Origin: Bacillota bacterium
GTDB lineage: Bacteria > Bacillota > Clostridia > Saccharofermentanales > Fastidiosipilaceae
Assembly (NCBI GenBank): GCA_023420115.1
Contig: JAEZWR010000050.1
Location: 1 to 26,055, forward strand
Reading direction: 5' to 3'
DNA length: 26,055 nt
A program made the translations under genes and the position numbers. Positions 8,359 to 15,348 of the stretch are shown piece by piece. How positions within the stretch are numbered: position 1 is the stretch's first letter; each line of letters opens with the position of its first letter. The notes under the pieces were generated by a model that was given only the letters and a program-made list of their open reading frames with translations, did no database searches and was not told where the DNA came from.

Positions 8359-8387
8359 AACCGTACTCTGTAGTGCGGTTTTTTTAT
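8359..8387 (+). terminator. Rho-independent terminator after the hypothetical gene
   Basis: A 9-bp stem (8359-8367 with 8372-8380, one G-U pair) with a CTGT loop and a seven-T tail. Confidence 0.9.
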
Positions 8388-8445
8388 CTTGTGAATTTGA
8401 CTTATGGATTATTTAGAGAAGATATTATGAGAAAATTTGTATATA

Positions 8446-8477
8446 TTAATTTAGTCCACTGTTAATTTCGTCCACTA
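8446..8477. repeat. Two tandem 16-bp repeats upstream of the aminopeptidase
   Basis: Bases 8446-8461 and 8462-8477 are two copies of a 16-mer with the core TTAATTT(A/C)GTCCACT, differing at two positions. They lie about 110 bases before the aminopeptidase start and upstream of a TATAAT at 8543-8548, where an activator or repressor could bind as a direct repeat. Confidence 0.45.
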
Positions 8478-8542
8478 TAAATTTTATATTGATATATAAA
8501 GAAAAGTTCAAAATAGGCATTAAAATGATAAAGATATTTTTA

Positions 8543-8548
8543 TATAAT
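8543..8548 (+). promoter_or_regulatory. Candidate -10 box for the aminopeptidase
   Basis: TATAAT occurs 37 bases before the ATG at 8585, with no good -35 at the standard distance. The tandem repeats just upstream could compensate by binding an activator (inference). Confidence 0.3.
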
Positions 8549-8584
8549 AAATAAGTTAAAAAATAAGAAGAGGTAAACAATTCT

Positions 8585-9826
8585 ATGGATAGGCAAAAAT
8601 TGTATAACTATGCTGACTTGGTTATGAAAGTCGGATTGAGAGTAAAAGAGGGCGACAGAGTTTCAATTTCTTCTTCTGTTGATCAAAGTGAGTTTGCTGA
8701 AATTTTGGTGGAGGCAGCTTACAAAAATGGTGCCAGACATGCTAGAGTTGACTTTGCCGATGCAAAAATAACGAAATTGAATCTTCAGTATCAGACAACA
8801 GAAGATTTAAAAGAAATCAATCAGTATTTTGTAGATCATCGTGAAAGTATGTTGGATGATCACTATAAGTTCGTGTCAATCACAGGGGGAGATCCTAAAG
8901 TATTTGAAGGAACCGATCCTGAAAAATTTGCAGTTATGACACAGGCGGGTGCCGAAGCTATGAAGAAAATTTCGGCAAGAATGATGGCAAATGATTGCTC
9001 ATGGTGTGTTGTCGGTGCTGCCAACAAAGATTGGGCGAAAGTTATTTATCCAGACTTAGATGAGAATGAGGCTGTCGAAAAGTTATGGGATCTGATTCTC
9101 TATACTGTCAGAGCTGACTTAGAGAACCCAATAAAGGAATGGGAAGATCACATGAATAGATTAACCAAAAGAGCAGAATGGTTAAACTCTAAAAATTTTG
9201 ATTATCTAGAATATAAGACAGACAAGGGTACAGACTTAAAAATAGGTCTACCTAAGGGATATAAATTTTTAGCAGCTATTGAAGAAAATAGCCAAGGTGA
9301 GTTTTTTGTTCCCAATATGCCCACAGAAGAAGTTTTTTCAATGCCAGATAAGAGAAGAATGGATGGCGTCGTCTACAGCACCAAACCCCTTAATTATGCT
9401 GGTAATCTAATTGATAATTTTAAATTAGAAATAAAAGATGGCAAGGTTGTATCAAGTGAGGCTGAGGTAGGTGCTGAGGTCCTAAAGAATCTTCTTGCAA
9501 GTGACGAGGGTGCTTCACGTTTCGGAGAAGTTGCATTAGTACCATATCATTCGCCGATATCATTGACTTCAACACTTTTTTACAACACTCTTTATGACGA
9601 GAATGCTTCCTGTCATTTAGCGCTAGGCAAGGCCTATCCTACAACTATTGAGAATGGCTTAAATATGAGCAAAGAAGAACTGGACGAGGCTGGTGTTAAT
9701 GATTCATTGATTCACATTGATTTTATGATAGGTGACGAAACATTGACAATTGATGGTGTAAGTCATAGTGGTGAGCGCATTGCAATATTTAGAAATGGTG
9801 ACTTTGTAGACGAGGTAGATAAATAA
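8585..9826 (+). CDS. M29 family metallo-aminopeptidase (AmpS/PepS/AmpT type)
   Basis: This is a cytoplasmic two-metal aminopeptidase that trims N-terminal residues from peptides. At 413 aa it has the family's usual length. The metal ligands known for the M29 family can be placed: Glu249 in the TEEVF motif, Glu315 in GEVAL, His344 in CHLALG, and His377 and Asp379 in IHIDFM, with the general-acid Tyr351 shortly after the His344 motif. The N-terminal domain (YADLVMKVGLRVKEGDRVSI) is also typical. An AAGAGGT ribosome site lies about 11 bases before the ATG. The gene is monocistronic, with its own terminator. It probably recycles peptides taken up or released in the cell; substrate preference within M29 cannot be told. 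Confidence 0.93.
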   Translation: MDRQKLYNYADLVMKVGLRVKEGDRVSISSSVDQSEFAEILVEAAYKNGARHARVDFADAKITKLNLQYQTTEDLKEINQYFVDHRESMLDDHYKFVSITGGDPKVFEGTDPEKFAVMTQAGAEAMKKISARMMANDCSWCVVGAANKDWAKVIYPDLDENEAVEKLWDLILYTVRADLENPIKEWEDHMNRLTKRAEWLNSKNFDYLEYKTDKGTDLKIGLPKGYKFLAAIEENSQGEFFVPNMPTEEVFSMPDKRRMDGVVYSTKPLNYAGNLIDNFKLEIKDGKVVSSEAEVGAEVLKNLLASDEGASRFGEVALVPYHSPISLTSTLFYNTLYDENASCHLALGKAYPTTIENGLNMSKEELDEAGVNDSLIHIDFMIGDETLTIDGVSHSGERIAIFRNGDFVDEVDK

Positions 9827-9863
9827 GTAAAATAAATATTAGTTGCTAAACCAGATTGATATA

Positions 9864-9895
9864 AATGGTCATCAGATAATGGTGACCATTTTTTA
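9864..9895 (+). terminator. Rho-independent terminator after the aminopeptidase
   Basis: A 10-bp stem (9864-9873 with 9881-9890, one wobble pair), a 7-base loop and a T tract, 38 bases after the stop. Confidence 0.88.
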
Positions 9896-10060
9896 TTTGA
9901 ATAATATGAGAAATTGCCCTAGCAATGAGTTCGTTATAAAAAAGCACTCGCGCGTTAACATAAATAAGAAAAATATGCTTTTCATTTGTAGCGACAAGTT
10001 TAGTTTGTAAATAATTTTATTTATTTTTTATTTTTAGGTCTTTTCATTTTTCTCTTGTTT

Positions 10061-10097
10061 GATAATATAGCTTCGCAAATTTAGCACAATTGCGGAG
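10061..10097 (+). promoter_or_regulatory. -10 box and inverted repeat covering the mannosidase ribosome site
   Basis: GATAAT at 10061-10066 (or TAATAT at 10064) is a likely -10. Directly downstream, 10071-10078 pairs with 10090-10097 (8 bp, one G-U), and the right arm contains the GGAG of the ribosome site for the alpha-mannosidase. The dyad could act as an operator in DNA or as a short hairpin masking the ribosome site if transcription starts at or before 10071. Confidence 0.35.
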
Positions 10098-10103
10098 GTG
10101 CAT

Positions 10104-13100
10104 ATGTTGATGAAGCTATATGATCGCTGCGGACAGATCCGTAATGATCTTGCGAGCCTAATCGAGAGACGTTCTATACAGGTAGAACTCAGTCCTATTT
10201 ATTATCATCATGGGGATGATTTTTCACAGAATCTTGTAGAGTTTGACAGCTCATCATGGGATAAGGTGAGTCAGGACTTTGTATGGGGAACAAGTAGGAG
10301 AGAGGTTACGTGGTTTGATCTCAAATTTCAAGTTCCAGAAGAACTAAAAAGTGAACAAGTTGTTATCCTATTTGATACGGATATGGGAACAGGTTGGGAG
10401 GCAACAAATCCACAATTTACAGTGTATATTGATGGAAAAATAAGACAGGCCTTGGATACCAACCATAGATACTGTGTTCTTACAGAAGATGATTACAAAG
10501 GTGAACACCGTCTCAGTTTGAGAGCATATTCCGGAGAAGATGATGGTAGAACTCTGAAAATGAAAATTTTCTTGGCAGTTCATGATAAGAGGGTCGAGAA
10601 ATTTTTCTGGGATTTTAGTGTGCCATATAATACCTTAGCTCTTTTAAATCCAGACAGTGAAGATTATTTGAACACACTAGATATACTAAATGATAGTGTA
10701 AATCTTTTAGATCTGAGGAAGCCCTATAGCCCAGAATTTTATGAGGCTCTTGAAGAAGCAAATAGATATTTAGATGAGCATTATTATAAGGCTCTCTGTG
10801 ATAGTTCAAAAGAGCCAGTGGTAAAGGCAGTAGGTCACACACATATCGATGTTGCATGGCTATGGACTCTTAAGACAACAAGCGACAAGGCCGTTAGAAG
10901 TTTCGCAACTGTTCTTGAGCTTATGAGACATTATGATGACTATATATTTATGTCAAGTCAGGCTCAATTGTATGACTATGTTCTTCATCACTCACCTGAA
11001 TTATTCAAAGAAATACAGGAAAGAGTCAAAGAAGGAAGATGGGAAGTTGAAGGAGGAATGTGGGTCGAGGCAGACTGTAATCTCAGTTCTGGCGAAGGTC
11101 TCGTAAGACAATTCCTCTATGGTCAGCGTTTCTTCAAAGAACATTTCGGAGTTGATAATAAAATACTTTGGTTACCAGATGTTTTTGGTTATTCAGCGGC
11201 TCTTCCTCAGATAATCAAACGCAGTGGTCTTGAGTATTTTATGACAACAAAAATCGCGTGGAATGATACAAATAGGATGCCCTGTGATACCTTTGAGTGG
11301 AAAGGTATTGATGGAACTTCAGTTCTTACACATTTTTCGCCCTCACGTGAATATAGTAGATTAGGTGAATTATTCCCAACTGAAATTGGTACATTTACAA
11401 CTTATAATGCCATGTTAAACGAAACCCAAGTTAAGGGTGCATGGCAGCGCTATGGTAACAAGGAACTTAATTCTGAAGTTCTCATGAGCTACGGCTGGGG
11501 TGACGGAGGTGGCGGAACAACTCCGGAGATGATTGAACGCGGAAGAAGAATGCGCCACGGAATTAAGGGTTTACCGAGAGTAGAATTTTCAAGTGCGAGA
11601 GCTTTTTTTGATAAATTAAAATCTGATGTTGAAGGTAGTAAGCATCTTCCTGTTTGGGATGGTGAACTTTATTTTGAGTATCATAGAGCTACTTTGACAT
11701 CAATGGCTAGAAATAAGCGTGATAATAGAAGATCTGAACTGCGTTTGGCAGATATGGAGATGCTCTATACTTTGGCAAGTAAGTTTGGACTCTTAGAATA
11801 TCCAAAAGAGAAATTTGTTGAACTTTGGAGAATTGTTCTCAGAAATCAGTTCCACGATATATTGCCCGGTTCATCGATTGAAGATGTTTACAAAGATTCC
11901 GCTAAAGAATATGAGTACGTCTTCTCTGAAATAGCCAAACTAAGAGATAATGCACTTGTAGCTATTGCTTCAAATTCTAAGAAACATAGCAATGATGAGG
12001 AATTAATTGTATTTAATTACAATAGTAGTTCAAATTCAAATTATCTCAGACTTGAGAGCAATATATCTGAACTTATGTCAGATAATAGTAAGGAGGGCTC
12101 AGATGCTTCATTTGTTCTTCAGGCAATTGAAGATAATGATATGAGTTATCCTGAAATAAAGGTTCAAAGAACAGCTGATGGAGCTTATATCGCTAAACTT
12201 GATCAAGCTGCTTCAAAAGGTTTCTCAAGATATTGTATGAAGAAGTCATCACAAGTTGAGAGCAATCCTAAGCTTGGTACAGCTTGTGAATTACCAGTTA
12301 CGATTGAAAATGATTATTTACGTCTTGTAATTAATGAAAAGGGTAGATTCAGTTCATTCTATGATAAGACAGTTCAAAGAGAGCTGATTATCAGAGGCAA
12401 AGAGGGCAATAGAATTGTAAGTCACCAGACCAAACCTCATGCCTATGATTGTTGGGATCTAAATAGTTATTACAAAGAAAAATTCTGGGAGATTGATTCA
12501 TTACAGAGTGCTGAAATAGTTGAAGATGGCTCTTTGCGTTCAGCCTTAAAGTTGACCTACAAGTACCAAGATTCGATTATAGAAGAATATATCTATCTAT
12601 ATCATGATGCAGCGAGAGTTGATCTGAGTTTCGATGTTGACTGGAAAGAACATCAGCAGATGCTTAAATTGTATTTCCCAGTTGATATTCACAGTCACGA
12701 AGCAACATATGAAATACAATATGGTCATGTTAAGAGAGCTACTCATTATAATACTTCTTGGGATAGAGCTAGATTTGAGGTTTGTTGCCACAAGTGGCTT
12801 GATTTTGCTGAGGATAATTATGGTGTTGCAGTTATTAACGATTCAAAATTTGGTGTGGGAATCCACGATCAAGAGATTGGTTTAACAATGTTAAAGGCTG
12901 GTATATATCCTAATCCAAATGCCGATATTGAGAAGCATCATTTTGCATATTCAATCAGACCTCACAGGGCAGATTTTAGACAGGCTTCAATAATTGATGC
13001 TGCATACTCATTCAATAATCCAGCAGAATATATTGTCATAAGTGATAATGAAGCTACAGGTTCAAATGAACTACCCTTGAGATATGAGTTGGCAGCTACA

Positions 13101-13370
13101 GATAATAAGAATGTTGTGGTTGAGGTTGTTAAAAAGTCTGAGGATGGAGACGATGACATTATCAGAGTATATGAGGCCTTTGGTAGAAGGAGCAGAACAA
13201 GACTTGAGTTTGCTTGTGATTACACTTCTGTCGAAGAGGTCAGTATGAGTGAAGATAGTTCTGAGTATATAGATTCATTCAAAGAAATAACGGAACTCAG
13301 CCTCGACAAAAATGGTATTAATTTCATCATTAGACCTTTTGAGATCAAGACCTTCCGTTGCAAGAAGTAA
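10104..13370 (+). CDS. GH38 alpha-mannosidase, cytoplasmic
   Basis: Glycoside hydrolase family 38 removes alpha-mannose by a retaining, zinc-dependent mechanism. The protein is 1088 aa with no signal peptide, so it should act on imported oligosaccharides. An N-terminal beta-sandwich region (about 1-240) precedes the catalytic barrel. GHTHIDVAWLW at about 244-254 supplies the zinc ligands His247 and Asp249; the nucleophile Asp359 sits in LPDVFGYS; SYGWGDGGGG at about 462-471 and ELYFEYHRATLTS at about 521-533 are conserved; the zinc-ligand His584 is in QFHDILPGSS. The C-terminal beta domains are complete. The ATG at 10104 is five bases after GGAGG; a GTG at 10098 overlaps that site and is unlikely. 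Its size and order fit the Ams1/2C1-like bacterial group. No sugar transporter or regulator is adjacent. Confidence 0.94.
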   Translation: MLMKLYDRCGQIRNDLASLIERRSIQVELSPIYYHHGDDFSQNLVEFDSSSWDKVSQDFVWGTSRREVTWFDLKFQVPEELKSEQVVILFDTDMGTGWEATNPQFTVYIDGKIRQALDTNHRYCVLTEDDYKGEHRLSLRAYSGEDDGRTLKMKIFLAVHDKRVEKFFWDFSVPYNTLALLNPDSEDYLNTLDILNDSVNLLDLRKPYSPEFYEALEEANRYLDEHYYKALCDSSKEPVVKAVGHTHIDVAWLWTLKTTSDKAVRSFATVLELMRHYDDYIFMSSQAQLYDYVLHHSPELFKEIQERVKEGRWEVEGGMWVEADCNLSSGEGLVRQFLYGQRFFKEHFGVDNKILWLPDVFGYSAALPQIIKRSGLEYFMTTKIAWNDTNRMPCDTFEWKGIDGTSVLTHFSPSREYSRLGELFPTEIGTFTTYNAMLNETQVKGAWQRYGNKELNSEVLMSYGWGDGGGGTTPEMIERGRRMRHGIKGLPRVEFSSARAFFDKLKSDVEGSKHLPVWDGELYFEYHRATLTSMARNKRDNRRSELRLADMEMLYTLASKFGLLEYPKEKFVELWRIVLRNQFHDILPGSSIEDVYKDSAKEYEYVFSEIAKLRDNALVAIASNSKKHSNDEELIVFNYNSSSNSNYLRLESNISELMSDNSKEGSDASFVLQAIEDNDMSYPEIKVQRTADGAYIAKLDQAASKGFSRYCMKKSSQVESNPKLGTACELPVTIENDYLRLVINEKGRFSSFYDKTVQRELIIRGKEGNRIVSHQTKPHAYDCWDLNSYYKEKFWEIDSLQSAEIVEDGSLRSALKLTYKYQDSIIEEYIYLYHDAARVDLSFDVDWKEHQQMLKLYFPVDIHSHEATYEIQYGHVKRATHYNTSWDRARFEVCCHKWLDFAEDNYGVAVINDSKFGVGIHDQEIGLTMLKAGIYPNPNADIEKHHFAYSIRPHRADFRQASIIDAAYSFNNPAEYIVISDNEATGSNELPLRYELAATDNKNVVVEVVKKSEDGDDDIIRVYEAFGRRSRTRLEFACDYTSVEEVSMSEDSSEYIDSFKEITELSLDKNGINFIIRPFEIKTFRCKK

Positions 13371-13431
13371 GCTAAGAGCCTAATTGATTAAATAAGGATT
13401 TTAGGATACATAATATAAGAGAACGACTATG

Positions 13432-13485
13432 TACCGACCACCAAAAGTTAGACAAAAATCTAACTATTGGGAGGTCGGTATTTTT
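13432..13485 (+). terminator. IS left-end hairpin, likely terminator for alpha-mannosidase
   Basis: Three nested paired segments (13432-13439 with 13473-13480, 13441-13444 with 13467-13470, 13446-13452 with 13459-13465) form a long hairpin of about 19 pairs, followed by five Ts. In the intact element it would also block read-through into the transposase gene and hide its GGGAGG ribosome site. Here it would stop transcripts from the mannosidase. Confidence 0.6.
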
Positions 13486-13518
13486 ATGGCAAAACATAGT
13501 TTTGAATACAAAAAGTAG
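13486..13518 (+). pseudogene. Remnant of IS3-type transposase OrfA start
   Basis: An ATG ten bases after a GGGAGGTC ribosome-like site opens ten codons, MAKHSFEYKK, then a stop. This matches the first residues of IS150-type OrfA proteins (MxKYSFEFK-like). Nothing coding for the remaining transposase remains. Confidence 0.5.
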
Positions 13519-13562
13519 AATGAATAAGTATTGAGAATATAGGCTAAAATCTCTTGACTGTA

Positions 13563-13598
13563 TAAAAAATAACGTAGCAGTTATAAATTTGCTACGTT
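13563..13598 (-). terminator. Terminator for the minus-strand deacetylase-like genes
   Basis: A perfect 9-bp stem (13571-13579 with 13590-13598) with a 10-base loop, followed on the minus strand by ATTTTTTA. It is 44 bases past the stop codon of the minus-strand gene, inside the IS relic. Confidence 0.82.
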
Positions 13599-13641
13599 AA
13601 AAAGTCTAACTTTAGGGAGCACACCATACTTAATTAGTAAC

Positions 13642-15285
13642 TTATCCCATATTAACTGCCTTGCTTATAATTTCAGTAGTTTCGGTTTCTCTGGCTTCTT
13701 TCTCACTCATGCCGGAGGCAATTTTACTCTTAACTATTAGCTCATCCCAAAGTTCAGGTTGGTCGTCAAAAACGGAATAATGGGTGATTCCAGGTTCTAA
13801 GTCGGCATGGTAGATTTTGTAAAGTTCTGAAATAGATACTATTCTATAAGACTCATTCTTTAGCGCACTTAGAACTTCTTTTAAGGCAAGATTGCTAAAA
13901 CTACTACTATTTTGCATGAGAATAATAGAGCCTGCCTTGACATTATCAAGGACCTTTCTTGTAACTATACTTGTGTTAGTATTGTCCTGCCAATCGCCTG
14001 CATCGACACTCCATAAAATAAATGGTCTAGATGAGGTGCTCTGAAGAAGTCTGTCATCAACATCTCCATATAGTGAGCGAGTTAATTTGGGAGTATATCC
14101 CAATATTTCTGATATGAAATTATCACAAGAAGCAAAGTCGGCTCGCATATGATCCATACCAAGTGTAGTCATCAGAATATCATTGCTACCTTGATTGCCA
14201 ATTTCAAAGCCACTATTACTTAGCTTCTTGATTAAATCTTCCTTTCCTTGGGCATAATTAGAATTTATAAAGAAGGTAGCTCCTGCCTCATTTTCTTTGA
14301 GCAAAGAAATAGTTTCATCAGTTACCTCTTCGGTAGGCGCAGTATTGAAACTCAAAGCAACATATTTTATTTTTCCCTCCGGATTTGCAGGCCAATTATC
14401 AAACGCTCCAGGCATAGTAAAGAATTGTGGCTTATAAGAAGCGACAATTGGATCTAGCTGCGGATCAAAAATAAAATTATTTCTATCATCAATACTGAAA
14501 TTGATATCTTTATCTAAACTTCGATAGTTAATCGTACTTGGATTGAGATTGAGTTGGCTTGCGGCTAACTTATTTTCATCTATATAAACTTCCATAGAAT
14601 AGTCGCTCAGGAGAATATTACGGAGTTCGGTAGTATCATCTAACTTAATTTGAGCAGAACTGGAGCTTTGGTTAATAAGTTTTTCAGTTCTTTCTTTAAT
14701 AACAGATAAGCTGCTATCTTTAAAAAGCTCATCGAGAGAGATGAAGCGTTTATAGAAACGATCAAATTGATAAGCCTCATATCGCCCGCTGACATAGTTA
14801 TCTTTTAACTCGTCTTTTTCTTGAAAGTGAAGAAGAATAGAATAAATGCGATTAGATATTTTCCCGAGCTTAAAATCTATATTAAGTGCTGATTTATCAT
14901 CGTCAATTTTACTTAGTTCATCACTTTTTTGGTAACGGAAGTCATTTATAGCATTCTGAACAGACATAGCAATTTGCCTATCCAGATACCTTTCACCCGT
15001 AACAGGATATTCTGCACGAATAACAGTTGCGGCTTCTATATATTTGAGTGTTTTGACCTCAACATTAGTGAAATTCGCCATGATATCATTGCCATCTTTA
15101 TCATAGCGCAATTTACTTTTTTTACGGAAGAAACTATCAATACTATCTGTAGATATCAGTTCTGGCTTGCTATTATTTTGGGGTCTTCGAGAAAAGTAAC
15201 CAAATAATAGTAAGGATATAAGGAACAAAGCGAAGGCGAAAATAAAAACTTTCTTCCTATTTTGGTTGTACATAAATGATCTCAA
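13642..15285 (-). CDS. NodB-domain polysaccharide deacetylase homologue, catalytically inactive
   Basis: The 547-aa protein has a cytoplasmic basic start, one membrane anchor (about residues 12-31), an extracellular region resembling the middle part of its upstream paralog and of PgdA-type proteins (about 75-210), and a C-terminal NodB fold at about 305-495. The fold is clear by alignment with the neighbour, but the active site is gone: TFDDGP reads SFNTAP (312-317), NHTYYH reads NQGSND (364-369) and MHDS reads MQNS (457-460). The catalytic Asp and all three metal ligands are thus replaced, while the Arg and YGD of RPPYGD remain. The TTG at 15285 is chosen because GAGGTG lies five bases before it; the ATG at 15273 is 17 bases away. 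It follows the active paralog after 63 bases. It may be a scaffold, glycan-binding or regulatory pseudoenzyme (inference). Confidence 0.85.
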   Translation of the reverse strand: MRSFMYNQNRKKVFIFAFALFLISLLLFGYFSRRPQNNSKPELISTDSIDSFFRKKSKLRYDKDGNDIMANFTNVEVKTLKYIEAATVIRAEYPVTGERYLDRQIAMSVQNAINDFRYQKSDELSKIDDDKSALNIDFKLGKISNRIYSILLHFQEKDELKDNYVSGRYEAYQFDRFYKRFISLDELFKDSSLSVIKERTEKLINQSSSSAQIKLDDTTELRNILLSDYSMEVYIDENKLAASQLNLNPSTINYRSLDKDINFSIDDRNNFIFDPQLDPIVASYKPQFFTMPGAFDNWPANPEGKIKYVALSFNTAPTEEVTDETISLLKENEAGATFFINSNYAQGKEDLIKKLSNSGFEIGNQGSNDILMTTLGMDHMRADFASCDNFISEILGYTPKLTRSLYGDVDDRLLQSTSSRPFILWSVDAGDWQDNTNTSIVTRKVLDNVKAGSIILMQNSSSFSNLALKEVLSALKNESYRIVSISELYKIYHADLEPGITHYSVFDDQPELWDELIVKSKIASGMSEKEARETETTEIISKAVNMG

Positions 15286-15348
15286 ATAAACACCTCGAAA
15301 AATAATATTTTTGTTGATCTATACTTTGAAGTACATCTCTTATTATAC

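Larger units (their letters stand above)
13430..13623 (+). mobile_element. Internally deleted IS3-family (IS150-like) element relic
   Basis: The left end (13430-13453) begins TGTACCGACC and continues to AAAAGTTAGAC, a terminal sequence of the type seen in IS150-group elements. It is followed by the start of an OrfA-like frame, MAKHSFEYKK, at 13486, which stops at once. The right end (13604-13623), read on the minus strand, begins TGTGCTCCC and contains the same AAAGTTAGAC 10-mer as the left end. Nearly all of the transposase is gone, leaving about 194 bp. No exact target duplication is clear. The assignment rests on remembered family ends and the OrfA N-terminus. Confidence 0.6.

Noticed and set aside
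13642..15285. Reading the second NodB gene as a degraded pseudogene
   Set aside because: The frame is intact for 547 codons with a good ribosome site and a retained fold; only active-site residues are changed, which fits a maintained pseudoenzyme better.
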